Positions 1 to 12,900 of a stretch of 64,000 nucleotides of DNA are shown here, one piece after another. This stretch comes from Dryococelus australis (Eukaryota > Arthropoda > Insecta > Phasmatodea > Phasmatidae), in assembly GCA_029891345.1 (NCBI GenBank), contig CM057006.1, positions 40,709,056 through 40,773,055 of the forward strand. Direction: 5' to 3'. The notes under the pieces were generated by a model, which searched no databases, had not been told where the DNA came from, and worked only from the letters and a program-made list of their open reading frames with translations. How positions within the stretch are numbered: the stretch's first letter is position 1; each line of letters begins with the position of its first letter. A program made the translations under genes and the position numbers.

Positions 1-1138
1 AGAACCTAATTAAGATATTCAAGACTGCTCTTATGGTAAAAAAGAAATACTACAAAGGTGTGTTGTATAAAGTCACGGACTCCATAAGCATAAACCAACT
101 GTATGGAATAACCTACTGTACTAGCAAATATTAATTTGTTTTCCAATTTACTCCAAAATTCTTTGAGCTATCTGACAATTACTCTCAGTGATTGGAAAAT
201 GATGCATGGATAACAGTAAAACAATTTTGTGTCTTGTGTGAGTCAACATGTGTATTTGAATATTTGCTCAAATTGATATTAGTGGCCTGCTTGCTGTCTG
301 TGACTGATCTAAATCAACGGGTTGAGTCCCACAACATTTACATATTAAATTTTATTTATTTCGTACTGTCCACAAGGTGAACACAGCTACCATATATAAA
401 TAAAAAGCACTACTACAGATGCTATTGCACACATATCCATGACCTACACACAACCACACACGAGACTGACGGACACAAACAAGACTGGTCCCACACGAGG
501 CTGATTACACTGTGACAGTGTGTTTTTGTCACATTTTTTTTCTATCAGTCTCCAATTTTGATTCCACATTCTTGTGGCCTAATATTTTCTCTGCATCTTG
601 AAAGAATTTTCTTACATTCACAGGCAGTGTCGGGACTTTGGTGACTGGCAGAAGAACACTGTTTCGCAGCCAACGCAGCATCACAATCACCAACAGATGC
701 AAGTTCGCTTAAGAGTGCTACTACCTGTCATAATACTGGTGTTTCGCGGGAAGCTGCCGGCAAGAACTAAGGGGATTGTGTTGCACTCCAAGAAGCCTCC
801 TTGCTAGTCATATGTGACTGTTGGAGGATGAAGTAATGTTCTGCAGAGAATGATGTAATGCTTAGACTGTTGTGGATTTTTCCATTGCTATCCTCGCACC
901 TTTCCAAGCAGCTCTAGGCATGGGTTTCGCAGGGAGGGCCAGATGTGTGTGTATATAGACTGCGGGGTGGAGCTTGCGAGAGCAGGCACTTCCCCGGCGA
1001 GCAATGGCAGAAATTTCCTGGAGGAAATGTTAACACTGCCAGCGAGATATTGTGCTTCATATTATCACAATTGATGCCACCCTATACTGTAGTGGGCAAT
1101 ATGCTACTAGACTTAAGAGTGTGATGGACCCCCACATT

Positions 1139-1500
1139 TTCTGTGAAAAAGTTGTTTTGCAAATTTGACTTTTTGTCAGAAAAGATTAAAAAACCATTAT
1201 CTATGCCCGTATTGTTTTACTTTTGTCATATTAAGTGTATTCTTGGAGACAAAATTGAGTGAAAATGATCAAATATCACATTTTTAAAGCTTGCCTATGC
1301 AGTTTCCTTAAGTGACAAGAGAAAAGTACAAAGATACAGGTGTAGTTTAATCTGTGGTCTTTCATCTCGTGTAATAAAACCCCTATGTTACAGATCTAAT
1401 TTTCATAGTACAGTTTTACACTCACACCTTGCACGTAGGAGCGATGAAGCACTAAGCGTATATGTTAGTGTCACCCCCATTACTCCCTCGCTTCTTGGCC
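1139..1500 (+). repeat. Dispersed repeat R1, copy 1
   Basis: This segment matches the reverse complement of 26763-27123 along its whole length. Shared blocks include TTAAGTGTATTC, GCCTATGCAGTTTCC, ACAGATCTAA and, at the end, CGCTCCCTCGCTTCTTG (CTCCCTCGCTTCTTG here). It is a non-coding, uncharacterised interspersed repeat of about 360 bp. Both copies stop just after CTTCTTG, which suggests a true element end. Confidence 0.7.
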
Positions 1501-2094
1501 TTGGATGCAGGGTTCCCCACGAGGGTCCATCCCACTCATAAAAGTATAAATTAAAGACTTTTACATTTTTCTGAGAGGAATCGGGACTTAGTTGTGTAGC
1601 AGGGAGTTACCTTCAGGAAAACGTTATAGAGATTTGTGGGACAGACTCGTCTGCTCTTAGGAAAGAAGGAGCTCATGGACTCATTCTGAGATGATTGATC
1701 TCTCAGGAGAATAGAAGTGTAGAGGTCATTCTGGGACATGAAGAAAGCTGTGCAGTGTGAAGTTGATGAGATGACAGACTTTTGGAGTTGGAGAAGAGGT
1801 GTTTGAGAGCTGTGAATCAGTAAAGCACTACCAGCATCATAGGGTTTCAGGTGAGGGCAGTACCCTTAGGTTCAGGACTGTTGCGTGGGTGCTTAAATCA
1901 ACATCACTAAGCACTTCCTACACTCCCAGGTGTTACGTGAGGGGAGCGTAATCCATTCACAGTTACTTCACACTTTTATGAAACCTTGCTAAAGCTCTAC
2001 TTCTTGGATACTCCTCCGCCTCATACAAACAAAGTTTATCTAAGTCTAGAAAATTACATCAAAGGACAGTGCACCAAATTTGTGCACATTCAGA

Positions 2095-2392
2095 TGTAAT
2101 TATATTTTGCATGAGAACTATTTCTTACTAGGTGCTACTATCACACATCTTTTCTCGCTGTTTTTCTTTGTGTTTATAATAAATGAATTATTTTATTTTA
2201 TACATAAAATCCAGCTAAACTTCAATTTAACGAAAAATAAAATACTTTCATGTTAACAGACGTATAAGACATTTGTGATACATGATATATTTAGGAAATA
2301 AATAAACACGTCATACATGGGGTTATTTTTCAAAGGTCTGATTCAAAAAGTGTGAAGAAACTGCAAATAGACTATACTTTCAGCTAATGGAC
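2095..2392 (-). repeat. Dispersed repeat R2, copy a
   Basis: Read on the minus strand it starts near TATAGTCTATTTGCAGTTTC, passes TTCACAC and CATGTATGACGTG, and ends near AGTAAGAAATAGTTCTC. The same order of blocks recurs at 15145-15350, at 40702-40975, and in two halves at 29096-29222 and 31248-31400. It is AT-rich, non-coding and about 300 bp long. Confidence 0.7.
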
Positions 2393-3797
2393 TGATGTGA
2401 TGCTATGATAAAGGGGATATGCGATGGATGTGAGGGAGTGAAGGACTGAGTTTTCAGTGCTTTTCTCTGGGGAGATTTTTGCCTACAGCCTGCGCAAACT
2501 CATGAACTGATAATTGTAAAAGATATTGTGTGCCACATTTAAAATGTATTTTGTTCAGGAGAAGCAAGCTGAATATTTTACGGTATTGTATATATATTTG
2601 GATGTTAGTTAAATTGTTTTTATGTGTGTTGTAAAGCAGTCGGAATGACATTTTGGAAGAAAATAATTTAAAGCCACAAGCATACAACAAAAAATTTATA
2701 TCAGTGTTAATTGCTTTCACACTCCTACCAATTTGGGAAGGGTAAATTATGGGTCAAACATCTTTTCCCCCCTTTTTTGTGTGTTTTGTTTTGGAATTAA
2801 CGGTTGCCATCCCTTCTCTCTCTCCCCCCCCCCCCCCCACCCACCCGATTCCTGTGGGGCGGGATCGGGTGGAGATAGAGACAAAAAGTTGTGGTGGATG
2901 TAGAGGTCGGGAGAATCTGCCACAATATGCAAGACTGACCAAACACAAGATGGACCCCCCCCCCCCCCCCACATTCTCCTTTGCGATGGCATGTATTTTA
3001 AATATGTATAACATGTATGTACATCATCCAAGTCAGACAAGAAGGGAAAATATTTAAAAACTGTGATTTTTTTGGGATGACTGTAAAACTGTTGTATGGT
3101 AATGCACTGTGGGTGACCAAGTGGTAAGAAAAAAGCTACACTCCAAGATCTTGGCAAATAAAAATGGGTCATGCAATCATTTTAAAACATGTTGCACTAC
3201 GAGGACATAGTAGAAGTTTAACAGCCTTGAAAATGTATGTGTACTCTGAATAATCCTTATAATTATTCTTTTTAACTGCATAGGTCTGCAATGGTGTATG
3301 TCCATACTATATAATAAATAATTTTTCATTTTGCCATGTATGTCTTTCCCTGGCTCTATGGCTCCTAAGTTTATGAATCAGATTGTGTTGGACCTGGTTA
3401 CCTAATTCTCTTCAAAACCAATGGTACTCAATACAAATAAAATAAAATGCACATAAAAATAATAAAATAACAATTGTTAATTTCTGTAGGTTAATTCTGC
3501 AACTAGCAAAACTAATTGGAAAAACAACACAGTAGCACAACATTTTTCAAAACTTAAATATATAGAAATAAGCACCAAAGAAAATCTTAATTATTATTTA
3601 ACAACTATAGCTGTTCCTAAGCCAATCAAGTACTCTGCAGGAATTTTTGCAGTTTCTTACATCACTCTCACATTAGCCCAGAAAGATTCAAACTCTAAAT
3701 TCTTTATAACACAAATTTATCATTCCAGCATTTGTAATTTTTAACAACATAAATTGCTTTCAAGCTAAAGAAAATCTTCCCTACATCACACCCTTAC

Positions 3798-3941
3798 CTA
3801 TCATACTCTTTGAGATTGAAGTAACTTTGAGCCAACAAATAAGTGTCAGCTTCATCATCAATTTCCAAAGGTTGCTGACATTTAGCGATGTCTGATGGCT
3901 CAAGTTCCACAGAGCTCAATGAATGGTTCAGTTCTGCCAAC
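3798..3941 (-). CDS. CDC23: CDC23 coding exon 2
   Basis: A pyrimidine-rich acceptor (TTGTACTTTAAG|G) and the donor AG|GTAAGG bound 144 nt. The exon starts with the last base of a Trp codon and ends with two bases of an Arg codon, so the next exon must supply one base. The encoded segment runs from LAELNHSLSS to AQSYFNLKEYD, the linker before the first TPR. The acidic stretch EIDDEADTY corresponds to the acidic linker in other animals. Confidence 0.9.
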
Positions 3942-6900
3942 CTTAAAGTACAACAAAGAAAAAATATGTCAGGCCTGCAACATTTTTTTTTAAACAAAAC
4001 TACTGTCACAGCTGAATTCAAAGTGGAAGCAATGAGTTTACATGACATTACACAGTTTCCAACTAATCTGTGAACAGAACTCTTTACAAGTTGTTGGCAA
4101 ACAAAGCTGTATATTTTTTGTATTCTCTATTCATATAGTTGTCAGGCTATTGGCCTCCCACCAAAGCAAACCAGGTTTGATTCTCAGCAGGGTTGCTTCC
4201 CGGATTTTCGCAAGTGGTAGTTCTACTGGACGATGCTGCTGGTCAACGGGTTTGCTCAGAGCTTTCCCATTTCCCCACTTCTCTTGGCATTCTGGAACTG
4301 CTCCATACTCACTACCCTTTACCCTCATTTACTTTCCAGACCCCGATGTTAAGAGCAGTCCAAATCTCTCCACTCTATTCAAGAATGGTACCTATCTGAA
4401 ATCAGTATACACATATTAAAACACTCCAGTCAAAAAATTTTGAACAGATTAACCCTTCCACTCATTGTCCTGTAACTGTGACGTTACACAATAAGTTGAT
4501 TTCAGAGTGCGGAGGACGTAGAACAACACTGTGAACTTTAGTTAAATTCTACACATTTATGGAAGTCAATGTAGACAAAGCAAGAATGCACAACCCAACA
4601 TAATTGTTCTTACTAACTTTATGAGCACATAACATTGCTGGACATGGAAACCACTGCACCCTCTTACCTTATACGGAACCTCACAAAACCTTCACAGGCC
4701 TGTAGATGATAGTACACGTACACAGTGATTATTCTTTCACCCATAAAGAGTGTGTTATTTAGTATCCGCAAAGCACTTGCAGAATGTGGGATAGAACCTC
4801 CTCTCACAAATATTCATGCAGCAATGTGATATGGATTATGCTGGTTCTAGGACAAGGGCTGGGGGCTGCGCTGCATCGTCTGCCATCTTGGATGTTGTCA
4901 TGGAGGCCACCATACTTCCATCTGCCATCTTGTGTGTTTAGTTTGTTTTCCCTACACCATGTTGGTTCTTTCATCGCCTGCTAGAGTGTGGCCCTGGTGC
5001 CCTACCATATTGGTTGCTCTCGTCTGCCAGAGCGCGCCACTAGTGTCCGCCATATTAATTTATGACCACTAGGTGGCACAGCTTTCTCATTAATAAGGTT
5101 GTATCGTAATATATATGGTAGGATATTCTGTTGTACTTACATGCAGATACTTATGGTAACATAACTCAAAAATATCTCTTTCCTCTTGGAGGGGCGGAGC
5201 AGCGAACTGCAGACTTTTGGATCACCGGCCAGATGCCCTAGCCATCTGAGCTTACAGGACAAGCGTCAATTATAGTTTTTAAATTAAGTACGTATAGGTA
5301 TGTGAAGCAACATGGGTATGGGAGAAGAATATTCTTGAAAAATGTGTAATGCGGAATATCCTGAGGCACATACTACCATGGTTCCTGCAACTGCACACAC
5401 AGCCTAGATCAGGCAGTGTTTGGATAGATGGTTGACAGTGGTGCAAACATTACTCCATCATATCCCATACATGTTCATTAGGGAACAAATCTGGAGACCT
5501 GGCAGGACAAGGAATAGTGCATGCATCTTATAGTCTGTTGGGTGATGCATGCTGCATGATAGCAATGGGTATGCTGTGCAAAAAAGGGTGAAAATGCAAC
5601 CACAGAACCTCATTGACATATTGCTGTGCTGTCTCCCTACCTTCAACAACTACGAGACATGACAAGGAGTCCTAACTGACAGTAACATACCATAACACTT
5701 GTTGTCCTGGATGTATGGCATTCATTAATCAGAGGAGGATAGCTGTATTGCCCATTGTAGCACCAAACTCTACTGCGACCATCATCTGCAGTCAGATTGA
5801 AGTGTGAGTCGTCATTCCTCTGTCTAATGTTGACATTCCTGGCACCATTGACAGCGTGCCTCATGATGATGCAAACTGCAAACCCGTCGACCAGCAGCTC
5901 CGTCGGGCTCAATTCAATCTCTCCGGATGTGGTGCCACATTCTATTACTGCACACTGGCAGATATGACATTCTTCTCCATCTATAGTGTGTCTGGCAGGA
6001 CCAATAGGTGACGTACAACCTGTACATATCGACACCTGCACACTGTGTGGCAGAGGGGACTGCACGGCTATACAAGAAAATCATGCAAACTTCGTGCAGC
6101 CTGACCATACAGCCCCATTCAATTGCATATGGGTGGTGATATTTTTCACGAGCACAATGCTGTGGCATGCCGATCTGCCACTCAACGTGCAGACTTTTGC
6201 CTTTCCAGCCTGTTGTATGACTTTTTTAAGTACTGCACAAGCATCCCCTATATCACATGTTGCACTGGCGTTTCTGCGACGTCACTTTAACCCTTTACAT
6301 TGAGCAATTAAAACTACAACACCACGAATTCCAAAAACAAATTAAGATTAATGCAACATAACATGACACAGTTTGCTAACCGTGGTCCATATATAGGTAC
6401 CTACTCTTCTTTTTAATAATCTGCCATCATCAGTTACATAACTTATATTGCAGTCTTTAAAAATAAATTAAAAATTATCTTTCAAGAACAGTGTTTTTAT
6501 AATATAGATGAAGTAAAAGATCATAGTTCTTACAAACACACATACATACACTCGCAATTAGGCTACCGCCCAGTGGCGAGCTCTTTCACCTCTCCTTCAC
6601 CCAACCAACTCCTTTTCCACTCCCTTCCTGAATTAACCAACCTCTCTCACAGATACCAATTCCTCCCTCAACACATTCCACTCCCTCACAGACCTCATAA
6701 GCATGGACTGCCAACCCTGCTCCATTCTCCTCTACACCCTCTGAAGCTTCTCACTGTTGTTTCCTCTTCCTCTAAATACCCCCTTACTTAGCATGCAGTG
6801 TAGCCCTCCCCATCCTCCCTCTTCATTCACCACCCTGTACATCCTGACTAACCGTTCAACTTTCCTCCTGTCCTTCAATGAGCTCCACCCCGTTTCTTTC

Positions 6901-9900
6901 ATCATCAATGATGGCCTATACTTCCCTTCTTCCCCATCATCCTACCCCTGCTTTCTCCACCTACCCATCACCCATCTTGCTGCCCTTCTCTGCACCTTTT
7001 CCAGTTCTCGCATCTCCAGCTCCACCTACGGGTCCCATACTGCTGCAGTATATTCTAACATAGGCCGTACCATTGTGCCATACGGCTTCTCCTTCACCTC
7101 ACAGCTGACTTCCTTCAGCAACATCTAAGTTATCTACGTAACAATAAAAAAATCCTAGTGTAACTGCAGTAAGGTATATGCAAGTATTTACATTGGTGTT
7201 TATGTGTGCTTATATAAGTGAGTGTGTGTATCTCTGTATTACCGTAGATAAGTAACACAAAATATTAAGAATCTTAGGAAAATGTATAAAGATTCTGGGT
7301 GTGTGAGTTTGTCTATATATGTAAACAAACTATAATAATGATTTTTTTCTTTTCTTTCTTAAGCTGATAAAGTTTTATGATTTTATTTGTCTCTGGTAAG
7401 TTTTATGCAACAAAATTATTTATATAGGCCGTTCAGGGTAAAGTGAGCACTTTTGAGGCCCTAGTTAATTTTTCCTTTCAGCCATTTTTATCCTTTAATC
7501 ACCTTTTCAAATAAATATTGCAATGCAAGTAATAAACACAGTGTGTATATTCCACCGCACTTGGACGTTAACGTCCAAGGCTAAAATAAAATATTGACTA
7601 TTGTTCCATATGAGAGGGCTTTAAAGAGTGCTCACTTTACAGTGAATAGACTATATAGGTATATACCTAATGTAAGAACAGTGTGTTCAAATAGATGTGT
7701 AAATTGTAGGCACACTAAGAGTTAATAATTGTTCAAACATTAAGGTCAGATTTGGTTAGTCTGATGCCTGTTTTTGTAAAACAAAAATGTTATTAGGATT
7801 AATTTTGTCATTGTAATTTTATTTTTCCTTTGTATGTTTTAATTTATTCATTACCTGTTTTGTATGTCTTAATTTATTTGTTACCTGTTTTGTATGTATA
7901 TAATGTATCGTATTCTATTGACTTATTATATGCCCTCTGAGCTGTGCCGGCTCACACAGGATCCACGGAATAGAAAAATATAAATAAAAAATAATAAAAA
8001 ATACCTACGAGGTCTTGATTTTATTGCAAATGGATAACACCTTATGGGTGTAGCAATTTCTATGTCCAGCTGTTTATTTCAATCGAGTGCTGTTTTTCTG
8101 CTGAACTATTTCTTGCACCGTAAATTTGCATTTCACTGCAGAGCAAGATTTTGTGTGAAATAAATGCATCAATCTGGCAAAATATTTGGCGCACTACAGT
8201 AGGCCTAGTCAAGAAATTTTACCTAGTAACGTATCGCCATTTCTTAGTTTTTCGTGTTAGGTACTTAATATCCCATATGTCATTAATGATCTGCACTGTA
8301 CATAACATAAAATAGAATCCATACAGGAAGTTCATTACATATGGGAGGCATCATTTGCTGCTGATACTATATTGCTGCCAAGTAACCTGAAGCATAAACA
8401 TGTTTTTATTGTCCTTGCTATAGGATATAGGATAGCCACACAATAGATTTAGGTTATACCTATACAAAAGTGAAATGGTGAGGTGGTATCTTTCACCTAA
8501 GTGTACACAGTTGCTTGTTGGATGTACAGGACTCTGGAATCGAGTCCTGGATCTGATTGCCTACTTCACATTGCGGACGATTCCTTATTGGTTGGGCTGC
8601 CGTCTCGCCAATTATATTTCCATGCACTGATTGGCAGACATTGTTTCCTTTGACATTGGTCAGTGGAGTTGTGTTCCTGGAGAGTGCGATTGGAGTTGGA
8701 AATACACACCACCATTTCAGTTCTGTATTCTTAAAATATTGTGCAGTTTGAGCATTAAACCGATACTACAGTAGTGTGGTTTTGAAAGAAAAGTGTGTTG
8801 CAACACTCAAAATTGTATATTTATTGTATATAAATGCAATATAAATTGTGTACTTACATTAAGCTACCTGATAACTGATAGACGAGACTCCTAAATCTTC
8901 ACTCCACATTCTTTACAACTATCTTCCCTGGTTAACCACATTTCTGAGTAAATAAGGCTACTCAAAAAAACCTTGAAAAGCAAAATATCATCAAAAGGAA
9001 AATTAATTATAAATTCTTAATTCCAAAAAAGAAAAAAAAAAATGTTTACGACAAACACCATACAGTACATAAGTTGTACAAATTCTTGTGTTGTTTGTCA
9101 CAACCATCAAGACACTTGCCGCTTTTTGCACAGGCAACCACATCTCTACATGATGTCATCCACCACTTATAAAATTGCCAGTAAAGCATGTTCTACAATG
9201 ACATGGATGCGGATATGTTATAATGAAAGTGGAACACGCAACACACTCCGTGTTCAATCTACAGGAGATACACATTTACTCTCCAGCAGAATACATATAC
9301 ACATAATTCAAGGATATTTTTGATATGTCCACCCTACATGTCCAAACAAAGTGACAGGTGCTCCAACCAACCATGGTGAACATGTGGCAAGGTATCTCCC
9401 GTTATCTGCTGGCACTCTGCTGTGATTCGTCTCATCAAATGGTTGACATTACGAATCTTCTTCTGATACACAATGGTCTTCAGTTGCCCAACCCCCCCCC
9501 CCCCCCCCCAGATTAAAAAAAACCATAGGAGTGAAATCTGGGGTGACCTAGGTGGCCACTCCACTGCACCATGTTAAGCCCATCCAATGGAAAGGGAACT
9601 GCTGATCTAGCCATTCGCGCACTATGATGCCATAATACGGTGCTGCCTCCGTCTTGTTGGAAGACAGCAAGAAAGTCCCCATCCTCGTTCAGTATTCTGC
9701 CCAGCTATCAGGATCGTCCTCTGTCAGATGCTACAGCATCTGCATCTGCATCTTCAACGGGTGCCACTTGTTAACATGCAAAATGCAAAAGGCGCTTCTT
9801 TGGCTGATTCCGATTTCCGCACTGTTCTTCCCCATCGCTGGAAGTATCATCATTGACATACCTTCATCTGGCTTCGCTGGTGATGGAACCTGTCCTCTTA

Positions 9901-12900
9901 AATTTCTGAATCAATTTGGCCAGTGTTATGGGTGATCTGCGCTCTGCGTGTCTCCTTGAAGGATTGCGCTACATGACAGGTGGTAACACTCCCAGCCAAC
10001 AAAATGATATCAATGGGCTCTGACTTCGTCAGTGGCATTTCGCTTGGTCTAGTCCATCAAATTGAAATGCTAAACAAAAATTGGTCAGCATTTGTATGGA
10101 GACTTATGCCTCACCCAATACAACGGGACGCACGTGTACTCGGACGTACAGACACATGTAAGAAAGTTGGGCAACTCCCAACTTTTCCATATCTGTGAAT
10201 CTGTGTAACCAATAAGAATCAAGTACCTATTCAGTTCGTTGATATGCATTTTCGTGGCCATTGTAGTATACACAAGTGCACCAATTTGCAGTGGCTATTA
10301 TAATTTTTGTTTTAATAAACACATGCACATGGTTTGGCGGTAGTATTTACACAAAGTTACAACATTCTAAATATACAACAGTACAGTTATTTTAATTTTA
10401 AATACCTTAAATTCATCCTAATTTGCCCGCTCGTTCGGCTTACACATTCCGTGTATTTTTTTAAATTTATGTGGACCTGCCCTAAAGAGCTGGAAACTCA
10501 TACTAAGGGCCCTACAAACACGTTAGATAGCGGACATGACAAGTTACATAATAATGCATCTTCCAGCAGTCTTCTGTGATGACATAACATACCACATACA
10601 AACATAAACTAAACAATTCTCTTTTAGAACAGTCATCTGCAAGTATCTCACACAGTATTTACAGACAAGAACTAATTTAAACAATTATTATCTAACAGTC
10701 ATCTGTAAGCACACAACTTACAACTAAACAATTATCTCCATTAGTAAACACATAACATTTACATAATGCAACTAGACAATTCTTTTCTTGAAGTATATAT
10801 AACCTATACATGACATGTTAGTGCAGAAATTACAGTTAGAACAGATTTAAGTCAATTACTCAATTATGTGTTATTTGATGTGTAATACTGTAACGTAATG
10901 AAAGATTCATGAAATATTACAGAACCATTTAGTACATAAAAGATGAGCCTATTATATAAATATACATACACATACATTATGAATTACTGTCTAGTTAGTA
11001 GACATGGATTGGGAGAGCTGGCGCAGCGCATAAAATCATACAAAAATCAAACAAATTACAGCTAAATTCAAGTAACTTTCTCGGGCATGGGTATGGGCCC
11101 ATCAAGTCCAGCGCCATGGTCTTGAACAGTTATTGAGGGGTGCAGGGCTATTGTTGCATACAATTTGTACATTGACTCGTGTACCTGTTGCACGCTGTAC
11201 AGTCTCGTACAAAAGTGCGGACATCGACGGACACTCCCGGCGAGTGGAAGTATTTCAGGATGTTCCAACGTGTCTGCTGAGTGCCAGGGTGTCCCGCGGC
11301 GTGGTTGGAATGTGCGTATTGTAGGACAACCCTGTGGGCAGCAGTTGGTACATACATTCTCCAGGTGTCGGCGTTGGTGTTTGCATGCGATTCCAAGGCA
11401 CCATTCAACACACGCCATTGATTACTGACACGTTGCTCGCATACGGAAATCCACTGTTGGGCGATGGGGCAGTCTGCTTGCTTGTTTATCACATGTGTTC
11501 TGACCATGACATATGATGGTGCTTACGGTAACATTGTTACGTTAGCACAATTTCCTAGTGGCATTGTGTGTTTTCTTAAGTCATAGGTGGAGGGGGAGGG
11601 TAAGACACTCTTCCTCGTCACGTGCGATTTCTGCCCCTGGTGTTTAGAAGAGGTTACCGCAAGTTGATTTTCTGTGCCGGCCACGTGCTGCACCTCAAAG
11701 TCATACGCTTGCATCAGGAGAGCCCAGCATGTGATCTTGCTCCTGCTCGCTCATGTTGTGCAGCCGTAGTAGGCAGCAGTTGTCGGTCCGCAACGCAAAG
11801 TGTTTGTACTCTGGTAGTGCTCTGTACTCCTTCAAGCTCCACACCATGGCCAGGAACTCTTGTTCATTCACGTCGTACCGCCGCTCTACTGGGCCGAACT
11901 TCATGCTCCCTGAACAGCTGAAAGACTACTACACCTAGCCCCTTCTCACTCGCATCCGTCTGGACATGTAAGTGTTGGCTGGGGTTGCACCTTGATAGGA
12001 CTCGGCACTCATGGAAACTATGCTTCACTTCCTCAAAACTTTGTTGTTGTGCTGGTTGCCATTTGAAGCGCACATTTGGTGACATTAGTTCTGTTAGCGG
12101 TGCTGTGATGATGGGAAAACGCTCTATGTATTCCCTAAGCCAGTTAACCAACCCGAAAAATTTTCTCAACTGTTGCAGGTGGTGGACACAGGGTACTCCT
12201 CGATGAGGTGAAGCTGTTCCGGTACTAGTCTCCGCCCATTATAGTTAATGAGGTGGCCTAGGAACTGGATGTCCTCCTTCCCAATATGGCACTTCTTGTT
12301 GGCACACGTCAGACCATTTATTTGCAAGCGCTCGAACACGAGTGACAGGTGGTGCAGATGTTCTGGCCATGATTCACTCCACACAATCACGTCGTCGAGG
12401 TATGCCAGCGCACAGACACCAATCAAACCATACAGTACACAAAACATCATCTCCTGGAAGGTTAACGGGGCACATTTCAGGCCGAATGGCATGGCACAAA
12501 ATTGAAAGCGGTGTCTGTCAGGGGCGGTGAATGCCGTTTTGTGTCAATCCGTGGGTTTTACCAGTACTTACCAATAACCACTGCGGAGGTCGGTAGTTGT
12601 TAATACCTTTGCATGTCCCAGCGTATTCAAGGCATTTTGGATGTGGAGGTGTGGCGGTGGAACATTGCAGGTAATAAAGTTTTCAGCAACCCGTATATTG
12701 TAGAACAGCCTTAATATGCACACACTACACCGGTCGATGTCGGTTTTTTCTCCATCACACTTACCACAAAAAAAAAAACACAATTGCGCTTCTTGGGAGC
12801 ACAACACATTTAACACTTAGTTATTCCTGAAGTACATTTTAACAGAGCTGTAAAATATAATCATTAACCGTTTTTACGCTAAAAGTGAGCTTATTAATTA

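Larger units (their letters stand above)
1..3797. other. CDC23 intron 2 / left flank, no exon recognised
   Basis: AT-rich non-coding DNA downstream of CDC23 exon 2 on its strand. It holds one copy each of dispersed repeats R1 (1139-1500) and R2 (2095-2392), plus two long C runs near 2824-2838 and 2955-2970 that create spurious glycine/proline-rich frames. Around 840-1060 and 1440-1900 the DNA is somewhat GC-richer and may be older transposon sequence, but I cannot assign it. No segment reads as the next CDC23 exon. Confidence 0.5.

Noticed and set aside
1551-1739. 62-codon minus-strand frame as CDC23 exon 3
   Set aside because: The sequence does not match the conserved segment that follows KEYDR in CDC23, and no acceptor with the required phase is visible.
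2747-3172. Overlapping frames with poly-Gly and poly-Pro
   Set aside because: Produced by two C homopolymer runs, with no domain and no splice context.
4042-4419. 125-codon plus-strand frame as a gene
   Set aside because: It is the translation of a SINE, and similar frames recur at each SINE copy.
6573-7128. Proline/serine-rich plus-strand frames (also the minus-strand ones at 13817-14392)
   Set aside because: They are antisense readings of the two LINE reverse-transcriptase tails.
11133-12530. Plus-strand frames opposite the gypsy fragment
   Set aside because: The RT, RNase H and integrase motifs lie on the minus strand, so these are shadows.
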